Shown here: positions 26,288-36,962 of the stretch, piece by piece
Position numbering within the stretch: the first letter of the stretch is position 1
How the letters are laid out: each line of letters starts with the position of its first letter
Assembly (NCBI RefSeq): GCF_001676655.1
Contig: NZ_LZDB01000001.1
Location: 496,001 to 560,000, forward strand
Source of the DNA: Perlucidibaca aquatica
GTDB lineage: Bacteria; Pseudomonadota; Gammaproteobacteria; Pseudomonadales; Moraxellaceae
Direction of reading: 5' to 3'
Length of the DNA: 64,000 nt
Made by a program: the position numbers and the translations under genes
Notes under the pieces: model-generated
Seen by the model: the letters and a program-made list of their open reading frames with translations, nothing else
Database searches by the model: none
What the model was told of the DNA's origin: nothing

Positions 26288-29200
26288 ATGAACTTTACCG
26301 ATATCTTCATCAAACGCCCGGTGCTGGCGCTGGTGGTCAGCCTGATGATCCTGCTGCTGGGTTTGAAATCAGCGTTTGACCTGAACGTGCGTCAGTACCC
26401 CGAGCTGCAAAATGCCGTGGTCAACGTCACCACGGTCTATGTCGGTGCCGATGCCGACCTGATTCAGGGCTTCATCACCACGCCACTGGAGCGTGAGATC
26501 GCCTCGGCGCAGGGCATCGACTATGTGAAGTCGACGAGCATCTCGGGTGTCAGTTCGATTCAGGTTTACCTGCGTCTGGACTATGACCCCAACGAGGCGC
26601 TCACGCAGATTGCCGCCAAGGTAAATAAGCTGCGCAACCAGCTGCCGGAAGCATCGGAAGACCCGACCGTCGAGCTGTCGGTGGGTGACACCACGGCGGC
26701 GATGTATCTGTCGTTCTATTCGGACATTCTCGACAACAATCAGATCACCGACTACCTGGTGCGTGTCGTCGAGCCTCGTCTGGCTACGGTGGCGGGTGTG
26801 CAGCGCGCCAAGATCCTCGGTGATCGCACCTTCGCCATGCGCATCTGGATGAAGCCGGAACGCATGGCCGCCTTGGGTGTGACCGCGAGCGATGTTTACG
26901 GCGCTCTGCGTAATAACAACGTGCAGGCTGCCCTCGGAGCCACTAAGGGGTCGATGGTGCAGGTCGATCTCACCGCCGCAACCGATCTAAATACGCCTGA
27001 GCAATTCCGCTCCCTGGTCGTGCGCTCCACGCCCGACGCCATGGTTCGTCTTGGCGACATCGCCGATGTGGTGCTGGGCTCCGAAAGCTATGGCACGCAG
27101 GTGTCGTTCAACGGCAAGAGCGCCACGTTCATGGGCATTGAAATTGCCCCGGACGCGAACTCGCTGGATGTCATCAAGGACCTGCGCGAAAACGTCTGGC
27201 CGGACATCCTCAAACAGCTGCCGGAAGGTCTGAAGGCGAATATTCCTTACGACTCCACGCGCTACATTCAGGATGCCATTAACGAAGTCATCAAGACGCT
27301 GATTGAAGCGGTGGCTATTGTCATCGTGGTGATCTATCTGTTCCTGGGTTCCATGCGCAGCGTGCTGATTCCGGCGGTCACTGTGCCGCTGTCCATGATC
27401 GGTGCCTGCTTTTTAATGGTGCTAATGGGCTTCTCGATCAACCTGCTCACGTTGTTGGCCATGGTGCTGGCGATCGGCATGGTGGTCGATGACGCCATCA
27501 TCGTGCTGGAAAATATTCATCGCCATATCGAAGATGGCATGAAGCCTTTCGATGCGGCGATTAAGGGCGCGCGCGAGCTGGTCGGGCCGGTGATTGCCAT
27601 GACCATCACCTTGGTTGCGGTGTATCTGCCGATTGGTTTTATTGGCGGGCTGACCGGTACGCTCTTTGTTGAATTTGCCTTTACGCTGGCGGGCGCGGTG
27701 CTGCTGTCGGGTGTGATTGCGCTGACGCTGTCGCCGATGATGTCGGCCATGCTCTTGCACTCCAAAAAGGAAGAGCAGGGCAACCGTTTCGCGCACTGGC
27801 TGGATACGAAGTTTGAAGCGCTGCGCCTGAACTATCAGCGCAAGTTGCACGGCGCACTCGATGACAAGCATGTCATCGCGACCTTTGGCGCGATTGTGCT
27901 GGTGTCGTGCTTCTTCCTGTTTAAGAGCTCGCCGCAGGAGCTCGCACCGGAAGAAGACCAGGGCTTCTTCCTGATCTTTTCGCAAAGCGATTCGTTTTCG
28001 TCGCTGGACTATCTGACCAAGTTCACCGATGAGCTGGTGAAGATCGCCAATGCTATTCCCGAGAAAGACAACTTCTTCTTGCTCAATGGGGTGGGTGGCG
28101 GTGGTTCGGCAGTGGGCAGTAACACGGCGATCTCCGGTATCGTGATGAAGCCGTGGACGGAGCGCGAACGCACGACCAAGGAAGTGCTGACCGAAGTCAC
28201 CGGGCAAGCCAATGGCGTTGCCGGTCTACAGAATGCAGTTTTCGCACCGCCGTCGCTGCCCAGTGGCGGTAACGGCTTCCCGGTTGAGTTCATCATCACC
28301 AGCACGGCATCACCCCAGGCCATGCTGGAGGCGGCTAATGAGGTGGTCGGACAGGCCATGGCAAGCAAGAAGTTCATCTTCATGCGTGCCGACCTGAAGA
28401 TCGACAAGCCGCAGGTCAAGGTGGATGTGGATCGCGAAAAGGCCGCCTTGCTCGGTATTAACATGAGTACGCTGGCGGCAGACATGTCGGCCATGTTGTC
28501 TGGCGGCTATGCCAATCGCTTTAGCATGGAGTCACGCTCGTACAAGGTCATTCCACAGGTTGAGCGCAGTGAGCGTCTGAATCCGGATCAGCTCTCGCAG
28601 TACTACACGCGCACAGCATCGGGTGAGCTGATTCCGCTGTCTACCGTAGTGACCCTGCGCGATACCGTGCAGCCGCAAGCCTTGAACCGTTTCCAGCAGC
28701 TCAACGCCGTCACCATCTCGGGCGTGCAGCGTCCGGGCGTAACCTTGGGTGACGCGTTGGGCGTGCTTGAGCAAGCGTCGGCGCAAGTGCTGCCCAAGGA
28801 CTACGGTGTTGATTACGCTGGCGGCTCACGTCAGTACAAAAACGAAGGTTCGGCGTTGGTCGTCACCTTCTTCTTTGCCATGGTCATCATCTATTTGGTG
28901 TTGGCGGCGCAGTTCGAATCGTTCCGTGACCCCATCATCATGTTGGTCACGGTGCCGATGTCGATCTGCGGCGCGCTGCTCTGTCTCAACATCGCAGCCA
29001 TGTTCCAGACGCCCGGGGCGAGCATCAACATCTATACGCAGGTGGGGTTGGTGACGCTGATCGGGGTCATTGCCAAGCACGGCATCCTGATCGTGGAGTT
29101 CGCCAATCAGCTACAGAAGCAGGGCTACTCTAAGCGATTGGCGATTGAAGAGGCCTCGTCGATTCGTTTGCGCCCGGTGCTGATGACCACCGCCGCGCTG

Positions 29201-29389
29201 GTGCTGGGCATGCTGCCGCTGCTGTTCGCGACCGGCCCCGGCGCTGCTGCCCGTTTCTCCATGGGTCTGGTGATCTCCACCGGCATGACCATTGGTACGT
29301 TGTTCACGCTGTTTGTGGTGCCGGCGATGTATCTTTACCTCGGCCGCGAGCATGTCGCTCAAGATAAACCGGTCGAGGAGACAGCATGA
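26288..29389 (+). CDS. RND-family multidrug efflux permease (HAE1 type)
   Basis: A 1033-residue inner-membrane proton antiporter of full family length: 12 membrane segments and two large periplasmic loops. The start NFTDIFIKRPVLALVVSLM is typical. The proton-relay Asp pair is in GMVVDDAIIVLENIHRH, and the second-half block is QVGLVTLIGVIAKHGILIVE. This belongs to the hydrophobe/amphiphile efflux group (AcrB/MexB-like) rather than heavy-metal pumps. It overlaps the next gene by four bases (ATGA). Confidence 0.95.
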   Translation: MNFTDIFIKRPVLALVVSLMILLLGLKSAFDLNVRQYPELQNAVVNVTTVYVGADADLIQGFITTPLEREIASAQGIDYVKSTSISGVSSIQVYLRLDYDPNEALTQIAAKVNKLRNQLPEASEDPTVELSVGDTTAAMYLSFYSDILDNNQITDYLVRVVEPRLATVAGVQRAKILGDRTFAMRIWMKPERMAALGVTASDVYGALRNNNVQAALGATKGSMVQVDLTAATDLNTPEQFRSLVVRSTPDAMVRLGDIADVVLGSESYGTQVSFNGKSATFMGIEIAPDANSLDVIKDLRENVWPDILKQLPEGLKANIPYDSTRYIQDAINEVIKTLIEAVAIVIVVIYLFLGSMRSVLIPAVTVPLSMIGACFLMVLMGFSINLLTLLAMVLAIGMVVDDAIIVLENIHRHIEDGMKPFDAAIKGARELVGPVIAMTITLVAVYLPIGFIGGLTGTLFVEFAFTLAGAVLLSGVIALTLSPMMSAMLLHSKKEEQGNRFAHWLDTKFEALRLNYQRKLHGALDDKHVIATFGAIVLVSCFFLFKSSPQELAPEEDQGFFLIFSQSDSFSSLDYLTKFTDELVKIANAIPEKDNFFLLNGVGGGGSAVGSNTAISGIVMKPWTERERTTKEVLTEVTGQANGVAGLQNAVFAPPSLPSGGNGFPVEFIITSTASPQAMLEAANEVVGQAMASKKFIFMRADLKIDKPQVKVDVDREKAALLGINMSTLAADMSAMLSGGYANRFSMESRSYKVIPQVERSERLNPDQLSQYYTRTASGELIPLSTVVTLRDTVQPQALNRFQQLNAVTISGVQRPGVTLGDALGVLEQASAQVLPKDYGVDYAGGSRQYKNEGSALVVTFFFAMVIIYLVLAAQFESFRDPIIMLVTVPMSICGALLCLNIAAMFQTPGASINIYTQVGLVTLIGVIAKHGILIVEFANQLQKQGYSKRLAIEEASSIRLRPVLMTTAALVLGMLPLLFATGPGAAARFSMGLVISTGMTIGTLFTLFVVPAMYLYLGREHVAQDKPVEETA

Positions 29390-29961
29390 CCGCACTGTTA
29401 CTGACGTTGGCGGCACTGAGCATCTGGCTGTATCAGGATGCCCAGCGCCGGCAGATGAATTCGCCGGGCGCTTGGGTGGTTTTACTGTGCCTACTGGGAC
29501 CGGTGGCGCTAGCGGCGTATTGGGCGACAAGGCCGCTGTATCAGGGCGAAGTGCGTGTGGGTGGTCGCGGTTGGATCATGATGCGCGTATTTGTCGTTGC
29601 GGTGTCTGCGTGGGCCATTTTGTTCGCCGCAGTTTTCTCGGTCTGGCTCAGTGCGTTCATGCCCTTGGTCGCGATATTCGCGTTATTCATTGGGCTGGGA
29701 CTGTTCTTTGCCGGAGGTTGGGTCTTTGTGGTGGCATTGTTGCTGCTCGCGGCCTGGCTTATCCGTGATGGTCAGCGCGTAGAAGTGGGCCCCACCCATG
29801 CGGCGCTCATGGGCGTGCCCGTACCTACTTATGGTGATCGCCTATTGAAAGTGATTTTCCTGATGGGATTGTTGTCTGTGTTTATCTTCACGGAACCGAG
29901 CCATCCCGAGTGGATACAAGAGTCGGAATGGCAGAGCATGCCGGAGCGCTTGCAGCTCTAA
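29386..29961 (+). CDS. Small membrane protein co-transcribed with RND pump
   Basis: A 191-residue protein with about five membrane segments and no recognised domain. Its start overlaps the permease stop in ATGA, so it is translationally coupled to the pump. It could be an accessory or stability factor for the pump, but nothing in the sequence proves it. Confidence 0.7.
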   Translation: MTALLLTLAALSIWLYQDAQRRQMNSPGAWVVLLCLLGPVALAAYWATRPLYQGEVRVGGRGWIMMRVFVVAVSAWAILFAAVFSVWLSAFMPLVAIFALFIGLGLFFAGGWVFVVALLLLAAWLIRDGQRVEVGPTHAALMGVPVPTYGDRLLKVIFLMGLLSVFIFTEPSHPEWIQESEWQSMPERLQL

Positions 29962-29970
29962 CATTTTCTA

Positions 29971-29986
29971 AATGAGAATTGTTTTC
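29971..29986. promoter_or_regulatory. Putative Fur box
   Basis: AATGAGAATTGTTTTC matches 12 of the 16 corresponding positions of the Fur consensus core AATGATAATCATTATC. It lies about 55 bases before the TonB receptor start, as expected for iron-repressed control. Confidence 0.7.
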
Positions 29987-30038
29987 GTTCGTATCCTCTA
30001 TTATGCTCTCCGCATCAAATTCGATGCCGGAGAGCGCC

Positions 30039-32117
30039 GTGTTCAAGCCTAACCCCCTCAGTGTTGCCATCATGCTTGCCTGTACAGGCGTTGCCCCCAG
30101 TCTTTATGCGGAAGAGCAAGTGCTGGCTGAAGTGCAAGTGTCAGCAGCAGCAGATGCCCCCGCTACCAACGGCTACCAGCCGGTGTTTAGCCGCGCCTCG
30201 ACCAAAACCGATACGGCATTGCTTGATACCCCACAGTCTGTGAGCGTGGTCACGGCTCAGCAAATCAAAGATCAAGCCGTACAAAGCATGGCAGAAGCCG
30301 TGCGTTACACCCCGGGCATCACCTTTGCGCAGGGTGAAGGCAACCGTGACGCTGCGGTGATTCGCGGGAGCACCAGCACCGGTGACTTTTTCTTAGATGG
30401 CGTGCGTGACGATGTGCAGTACTACCGTGATGTCTACAACATCGATCGCGTTGAAATTCTGAAGGGCTCTAACGGCCTGGCCTTCGGTCGTGGCGGCGCT
30501 GGCGGTGTCATCAATCGCGTGAGCAAAGAGGCTGGCTGGACGCCGGTGCGCGAAGTGAATGTGTCGGTAGGTTCGTATGACCACAAGCGAATTGCTTTGG
30601 ACGTGGGCGGTGGCTTGACGAGCTCGGTTGCAGGTCGAGTCAACGTCGTGAGCGAAGACTCGGACAGCTATCGTGATGGCGTCAGCGTGCGCCGCAACGG
30701 CATTAGCCCAACCCTGACACTGAAGCCCAGCGACCGCACTAAAGTGGTTCTGTCTGCCGAATACTTCAATGACCTGCGCGTCACCGATCGTGGCATTCCG
30801 TCACAAAATGGTAAGCCGTTCAAAACGGACGAGTCCACGTTCTTTGGCAACGCCGAGCAAAGCCCAACTGAAACCACGGTGCGTACGGTGGGTATGGCAA
30901 TTGAGCATAGGTTCAAGAATGGCGTGATGCTGAGCAACAAGACGCGCTACGCCGATTACGACAAGTACTATCAGAATGTGTATGCCAACGGCAGCGTCAG
31001 CGGTGCCAATATGGTGGCATTAGCGGCCTACCATGATGATACCCAGCGTCAGAATGTGTTTAATCAGACTGACTTACTGGTGCGCGCAACCACCGGTTCT
31101 ATCAAGCACGACTTGCTCCTTGGTACGGAGTTTGGCCGTCAGGATACGGAGAACTTCCGTATCAATGGTACTGTCACTCCATCCTCGGTGTCGGCTTCTA
31201 ATCCTCGTGGCGTAGCGACGTTTGCTGCTACACGTGCACGCGATAGTGTTAGCCAAGTGGATGTTTCAGCGGTTTATATTCAGGATCAGCTGACCTTCAA
31301 CAAGCAGTGGCAAATGGTGCTAGGTCTGCGTCAGGATCGTTTTGTGACGGACTTTACCGACAAGGTGGGTACAAACTCAGGCAAAACAACAGATACAGAG
31401 CTGTCTCCTCGCGCTGCGTTGATTTACAAGCCGGTTGATTCAGTCTCTATTTATACCAGCTACAGCAAAACCTTCGTTCCGCGCGCTGGGGATCAGTTGA
31501 GTTCGTTAACGGGCGCAAACCGAAATTTCGATCCTGAGTCCTTTTTAAATAAGGAAGTGGGTGTGAAATGGGATCCTCGCGCAGACCTCTCGCTGGCGGC
31601 GACGTTGTATCGCTTGGAGCGCGGTAATGTCGCTATTACCGACCCCGCAGTTACCACTCAAGCTATCCTAGTCGACGGTCAACGAGTTAAGGGTGCCGAG
31701 CTGAGCGCAACCGGCAAAATCAATCACGCCTGGTCGGTAACGGGTGGGTACGCGTTTGCGGATAGCGCCATCACCAAGTCGCAAACGATGTCGATTAAAG
31801 CCGGTAACGAAACCAACCAAACACCGCGTCACACCTTCTCGTTGTGGAATCGTTATGACGTAAACGATCGTTACGGTGTCGCTCTGGGCTTTGTCAGCCG
31901 TAGCCGCATGTTCGCTCAGGACGACAACACGGTGAAACTGCCTGGCTATGGTCGTGTCGATGCCGCGGCCTTCCTCAATGCATCGAAGAATCTGCAGTTA
32001 CAACTCAACATCGAAAACCTGCTTAACCGCGACTACTACGTAAACGCGCACAACAACAACAACATCACACCGGGCTCGCCCATCGCGGCACGTCTGTCAG
32101 CAACCTATAAGTTCTGA
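30039..32117 (+). CDS. TonB-dependent siderophore receptor
   Basis: A 692-residue outer-membrane receptor. After the signal peptide (to about ...SLYA) come a TonB-box-like segment, the plug domain (LLDTPQSVSVVTAQQIKDQA; FFLDGVRDDVQYYRDVYNI) and a 22-strand barrel ending in SATYKF. The plug resembles the catecholate/Fiu-like branch. In-frame ATGs exist upstream, but the GTG at 30039 is chosen because GGAGAG lies six bases before it and the signal peptide begins immediately. The Fur box at 29971 indicates iron repression. It brings ferric siderophores into the periplasm using TonB energy. A terminator follows. Confidence 0.92.
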   Translation: MFKPNPLSVAIMLACTGVAPSLYAEEQVLAEVQVSAAADAPATNGYQPVFSRASTKTDTALLDTPQSVSVVTAQQIKDQAVQSMAEAVRYTPGITFAQGEGNRDAAVIRGSTSTGDFFLDGVRDDVQYYRDVYNIDRVEILKGSNGLAFGRGGAGGVINRVSKEAGWTPVREVNVSVGSYDHKRIALDVGGGLTSSVAGRVNVVSEDSDSYRDGVSVRRNGISPTLTLKPSDRTKVVLSAEYFNDLRVTDRGIPSQNGKPFKTDESTFFGNAEQSPTETTVRTVGMAIEHRFKNGVMLSNKTRYADYDKYYQNVYANGSVSGANMVALAAYHDDTQRQNVFNQTDLLVRATTGSIKHDLLLGTEFGRQDTENFRINGTVTPSSVSASNPRGVATFAATRARDSVSQVDVSAVYIQDQLTFNKQWQMVLGLRQDRFVTDFTDKVGTNSGKTTDTELSPRAALIYKPVDSVSIYTSYSKTFVPRAGDQLSSLTGANRNFDPESFLNKEVGVKWDPRADLSLAATLYRLERGNVAITDPAVTTQAILVDGQRVKGAELSATGKINHAWSVTGGYAFADSAITKSQTMSIKAGNETNQTPRHTFSLWNRYDVNDRYGVALGFVSRSRMFAQDDNTVKLPGYGRVDAAAFLNASKNLQLQLNIENLLNRDYYVNAHNNNNITPGSPIAARLSATYKF

Positions 32118-32131
32118 TCGTGGTGATGTAG

Positions 32132-32168
32132 AGCAAAAGCCCTCGCCGATGTGCGGGGGCTTTTGCGT
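32132..32168. terminator. Rho-independent terminator
   Basis: GCAAAAGCCC-TCGC stem with matching GCG-GGGGCTTTTGC and a six-base loop, with T/A runs in both arms. It serves the TonB receptor gene and, on the opposite strand, the converging brnTA operon. Confidence 0.8.
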
Positions 32169-32471
32169 TTAGTGCTTCAGCGTTAGCCATTCTCGTAATG
32201 CCGAGTTCATGCGAGTTTGCCAGCCCGGGCCAGTGGCGCGGAACGACTCGATAACTTCGGCATCGTAGCGAATCGTCAGCGCCACTTTTGGGTTGCTGCT
32301 CTTCGGGCGGCCTCGCGTCAGTAAGACGCTCGCCTGCTCCTTACCCAAGATTTCAGGCAACACATCTTCTGCTCTTCGGGCGTGCTGGAAGTCGTCAGCC
32401 ATCCATTCGGGATTAGTTTCATCCGGCTGGCTGGCGGCCTTGCTGGCTGAAGTGCTTGATTTAGCGTTCAT
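32169..32471 (-). CDS. brnA: BrnA-family antitoxin
   Basis: A 100-residue antitoxin. The C-terminal half RGRPKSSNPKVALTIRYDAE and FRATGPGWQTRMNSALREWL is the BrnA ribbon-helix-helix DNA-binding domain. The N-terminal half is the flexible toxin-binding part. It lies downstream of brnT and overlaps its end by 11 bases, the usual BrnT-BrnA gene order. BrnA neutralises BrnT and, with it, represses the operon. Confidence 0.92.
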   Translation of the reverse strand: MNAKSSTSASKAASQPDETNPEWMADDFQHARRAEDVLPEILGKEQASVLLTRGRPKSSNPKVALTIRYDAEVIESFRATGPGWQTRMNSALREWLTLKH

Positions 32472-32706
32472 TCGCTTTTCTCAAACTAATGATGTGAAGC
32501 CGGTTTTCTCGTGGCGTAAAGACCACGACATGCAATCGCGTGTCGATGAGCCCAATGGCTCTGAACCGGTGCTCGCCATAATCATGGCGCAGATCTTCGA
32601 TAATCCATGCTGTATTCCATGAAAATGCGTGCACCAAATCAAAGTGCAGCCCACGCAAAAGCTCATTCTGTCTGGCCTTGTCGGGATCGTAGGATAGTTC
32701 AGTCAT
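32461..32706 (-). CDS. brnT: BrnT-family ribonuclease toxin
   Basis: An 81-residue type II toxin of the BrnT/RelE-like fold. Its lead-in is YDPDKARQNELLRGLHFD, followed by EHRFRAIGLIDTRLHVVVFT and a C-terminal block IISLRKANER that matches the family's catalytic Arg region. It cleaves RNA under stress by family knowledge. The initial residue match to the usual F-x-W-D start is loose (LSYDPDKA). First gene of the operon; the 36 bases upstream separate it from radC. Confidence 0.9.
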   Translation of the reverse strand: MTELSYDPDKARQNELLRGLHFDLVHAFSWNTAWIIEDLRHDYGEHRFRAIGLIDTRLHVVVFTPRENRLHIISLRKANER

Positions 32707-32742
32707 GATTATTGTGGCTACAGTAAGTTTTCAGGCTATCCG

Positions 32743-33417
32743 TCAAAGCCAGCCGCGCTCGGCAAACGACACGGGCTCGCCGTCGCCGATCACCAGATGG
32801 TCGAGGGTGCGTACCTCAACGAGTTCCAGGGCGGTTTTCAGTCGTTGCGTGATGTGCCGGTCGGCGGCGGAGGGCTCGGCCACGCCGGAAGGGTGGTTAT
32901 GCGCAAAAATGACCGCGCCGGCGCGTTGGGCCAGCGAGCGCTTCACCACTTCACGGGGGTGAATAGAGCAGCTGTCTAGCGTGCCTCGGAAGAGCTCTTC
33001 GAAGGCAATGACGCGGTGCTGATTGTCGAGGTAGAGCACCGCAAAGACTTCGTGGTCGTAGCCGCGAAGCTGGGCGCGCAGGAATTCACGGGTGGCTGCT
33101 GGGCTAGTGAGCTTGCCTTGGCGGCTCAGGCTTTCACTGAGGTAGCGTCGGCTCAGCTCAACGGCAGCATGTAATCTGGCCACACGCGCTGGCCCCCAAT
33201 TCACGCGCAATAGCAGGTCTTCCAAGGGGGCATCGAGTAAGTCGCGAATGCCGCCGTAGTGTTGTAACGCTTGCCGTGCCATGTCCACCGCAGTCAGGCC
33301 TTCACGACCATGGCCTATGAGCAGGGCCAACAGCTCAGCCGTGCTAAGGGCTCCCGGCCCCTGAATTAAGAGCTTTTCCCGTGGCCGCTCTGCCGCTGGC
33401 CAATCTCGAATACGCAT
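32743..33417 (-). CDS. radC: RadC-like JAB domain protein
   Basis: A 224-residue RadC/YicR protein. The N-terminal helix-hairpin-helix portion (about residues 1-90) is followed by the JAMM-type domain with metal motif HNHPSG and a preceding Glu in VIAFEELFRGTLD. WPAAERPREKLLIQGPGALS is the typical N-terminus. The function is unsettled; the name reflects an old repair assignment. Divergent from coaBC, the conserved proteobacterial arrangement. Confidence 0.93.
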   Translation of the reverse strand: MRIRDWPAAERPREKLLIQGPGALSTAELLALLIGHGREGLTAVDMARQALQHYGGIRDLLDAPLEDLLLRVNWGPARVARLHAAVELSRRYLSESLSRQGKLTSPAATREFLRAQLRGYDHEVFAVLYLDNQHRVIAFEELFRGTLDSCSIHPREVVKRSLAQRAGAVIFAHNHPSGVAEPSAADRHITQRLKTALELVEVRTLDHLVIGDGEPVSFAERGWL

Positions 33418-33508
33418 CAGCTGTGACTCCTGTCGAACATAAAATCCCTACGCTGCCGTGGTATCTTTCGCAGCTGCATAAGGTATAGACCCGGATTGGA
33501 GCTTTCGC

Positions 33509-34759
33509 ATGCTCGCGCGGCTGTCAAACAAACATATTTTGCTCGGCGTTACCGGCGGGATCGCGGCCTATAAAAGTGCCGAATTGATTCGCCGTTTGCG
33601 CGACGCTGGCGCTGACGTTCAGGTGGTGATGACCGCGGCCGCCCGCGAATTCATCACGCCGCTGACGCTGCAGGCGCTGTCGGGCAATCCGGTGCATGTG
33701 GATTTGCTCGATCCGGCGGCGGAAGCGGCCATGGGCCATATTGAGCTGGCACGCTGGGCCGATCTGTTTCTGGTGGCGCCGGCATCGGCCGACACCTTAG
33801 CGCGGCTGGCGCAGGGCATCGCCAATGACTTGCTGACGACCTGCTGGCTGGCGGCATCGGGCAAGAAGGCCGTGGCTCCCGCGATGAATCAACAGATGTG
33901 GGCTGACGCAGCGACGCAGGTCAACTTAGAGACCCTAAAAAGCCGTGACATTGCGGTGTTTGGGCCCGGCAGCGGCGCGCAGGCCTGTGGCGACATTGGT
34001 GCTGGTCGCTTGCTGGAGGCGCAACAACTCGCTGACCTCTGTGCCGATCAATTCGAGAGCGGCCTGCTCAGTGGCACACATGTGGTGATCACCGCTGGCC
34101 CCACGCGTGAAGCGTTGGACCCGGTGCGTTATTTGAGTAACCACAGCTCGGGCAAGATGGGGTTTGCGCTGGCCGAGGCCTGTGTCGAGGCCGGTGCACG
34201 CGTCACATTGATTGCCGGTCCGGTGCATTTGCCCACACCCGCTCGCGTGCAGCGCGTGGATGTGGTCAGTGCGCTAGACATGCTGGCGGCGAGTGCTGCT
34301 GTCGTGAATGACGCTAAGGCGGCTGTGGGCTCGGCGCGTACCGTGTTCATCGCCACCGCGGCTGTGGCCGATTACCGGCCGGCACAAGTCGCAGCACAGA
34401 AGATTAAGAAAGGCCTGAAAGACGACACCTTGGATATCACGCTGGTGAAAAATCCAGACATTGTGGCGAGCATTGCCGAGCAGGCGGATAAACCGTTTGT
34501 GATGGGCTTCGCCGCAGAAACGCATGCGGTGGAAGCCTATGCCTGTGACAAGCTGGCACGCAAAAAGCTTGATCTCATCGCCTGCAATGATGTGTCGCGG
34601 GCCGACATCGGCTTCCAGAGCGACGACAATGCCATGACCGTGTTTTGGCCCGATGCGCAGGCACACGAAAAGGTGGCGCGTGTGGAGTTAGCCAAAGCTG
34701 GGAAGTCGCAGATTGCCCGCGAACTGGTGCGCCTGCTAGCCGCCCGACTGACGCCTTGA
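33509..34759 (+). CDS. coaBC: Bifunctional phosphopantothenoylcysteine decarboxylase/synthetase
   Basis: A 416-residue coenzyme A biosynthesis enzyme. The N-terminal CoaC flavodoxin-like domain (about 1-185) shows [27 protein letters not shown] and the active Cys block [14 protein letters not shown]. The C-terminal CoaB domain (about 190-416) has [20 protein letters not shown] and [11 protein letters not shown]. Cytoplasmic. It is followed 32 bases later by dut; coaBC-dut is a conserved pair. Confidence 0.97.
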   Translation: MLARLSNKHILLGVTGGIAAYKSAELIRRLRDAGADVQVVMTAAAREFITPLTLQALSGNPVHVDLLDPAAEAAMGHIELARWADLFLVAPASADTLARLAQGIANDLLTTCWLAASGKKAVAPAMNQQMWADAATQVNLETLKSRDIAVFGPGSGAQACGDIGAGRLLEAQQLADLCADQFESGLLSGTHVVITAGPTREALDPVRYLSNHSSGKMGFALAEACVEAGARVTLIAGPVHLPTPARVQRVDVVSALDMLAASAAVVNDAKAAVGSARTVFIATAAVADYRPAQVAAQKIKKGLKDDTLDITLVKNPDIVASIAEQADKPFVMGFAAETHAVEAYACDKLARKKLDLIACNDVSRADIGFQSDDNAMTVFWPDAQAHEKVARVELAKAGKSQIARELVRLLAARLTP

Positions 34760-34791
34760 ACATTGATTTTGAAGAAACGGAATCTCCAACC

Positions 34792-35250
34792 ATGAAAATC
34801 CCTTTGCAAGTTCGCATCCTTGATGACCGTATCGGTCGCGATCTGCCGCTCCCAAGCTATGCCACCGAAGGTTCTGCTGGCTTGGATCTGCGCGCATTGC
34901 TGGATGCGCCGCTGACCCTGAACCCAGGCGACACGGTGTTGATTCGCACCGGTCTGGCGATTTACATCAGCGACCCCGGTTATGCCGGCCTGATCCTGCC
35001 GCGCTCGGGTCTGGGCCATAAACATGGCATCGTGCTCGGCAATTTGGTGGGCTTGATTGACGCCGATTATCAGGGCGAGCTTATGGTGTCGTGCTGGAAT
35101 CGCGGCAGTGAGCCTTTTGTCATGCAGCCCGGTGAGCGCCTCGCGCAATACGTGCTGGTGCCAGTGGTGCAAGCCGAATTCAACATTGTTACTGAGTTCC
35201 AGGCCACGGCACGCGGTGCTGGCGGCTTCGGCAGCTCGGGTCGTCACTAA
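34792..35250 (+). CDS. dut: dUTP diphosphatase
   Basis: A 152-residue trimeric dUTPase that removes dUTP and supplies dUMP. Motifs in order: [12 protein letters not shown] (1), [10 protein letters not shown] (2), [14 protein letters not shown] (3), [12 protein letters not shown] (4) and [12 protein letters not shown] (5). The frame extends upstream inside coaBC, but [11 protein letters not shown] is the usual start. 27 bases before argB. Confidence 0.97.
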   Translation: MKIPLQVRILDDRIGRDLPLPSYATEGSAGLDLRALLDAPLTLNPGDTVLIRTGLAIYISDPGYAGLILPRSGLGHKHGIVLGNLVGLIDADYQGELMVSCWNRGSEPFVMQPGERLAQYVLVPVVQAEFNIVTEFQATARGAGGFGSSGRH

Positions 35251-36182
<932 letters not shown>

Positions 36183-36183
<1 letters not shown>

Positions 36184-36962
36184 TGTCGGAGGCGGTGCTG
36201 GAGCAGGTCGGCCTGCTGGCGATTTCGTTTGTCGCCAACACGCTGTCGTCGCTGGCGGGTGGCGGTGCCGGGCTGCTGCAACTGCCGGTGCTGATCTTTC
36301 TTGGGTTGGCGTTTCCGACGGCGCTGGCCACGCACAAGATTGCCAGCGTGGCGCTGGGGTTGGGTGCGACGCTGCGGCATCTGCGGGCTGAGCCGATCAA
36401 CTGGCGCTTTGCCGGCTTCATTTTGCTGGCTGGCTTGCCCGGTGTCTGGCTAGGTACACAAATCATTCTGCAAATTCCTGAGGCCTGGGCGCGTGCAGCA
36501 CTGGGTGTGCTGACGCTGGGGTTGGGCGCTTACTCCATGGCGCGGCCACAGCTGGGCAAGGTCCATGCCGTGCAGCATACCGACCGTCTCGGCCTGCTCA
36601 TTGGCGGTGGCGTGTTGTTTGGCATCGGCGTGCTCAACGGTTCGCTGACCTCGGGCACGGGCCTGTTTGTGACGATCTGGCTGGTGCGCTGGTTTGGCCT
36701 GGACTACACGCGAGCGGTGACCTACACGCTCATCTTGGTTGGCCTGTTCTGGAACGGCACGGGTGCGTGGTTCATCGCGCAACAAGCGCCGGTGCGCTGG
36801 GATTGGCTGCCGGCGTTATTGCTTGGATCCTTCCTTGGCGGTTATGTCGGTGCGCATCTCGCGCATAGCCACGGCAATGGCTTGGTGAAGCGCTCGTTCG
36901 AAGTTCTCACCGTGCTCATCGGCAGCAAATTGCTGTTCGATGCCTGGCCGCACCTCACATGA
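36183..36962 (+). CDS. TSUP-family permease (TauE/SafE type)
   Basis: A 259-residue inner-membrane protein with 7-8 membrane segments, of the sulfite/organosulfonate-exporter family. The N-terminal block ANTLSSLAGGGAGLLQLPVL and the second-half repeat LNGSLTSGTGLFVTIWLVRW carry the Gly-rich signatures of the family. Substrate unknown. It overlaps both neighbours (one base with argB, four with the HPt gene). Confidence 0.85.
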
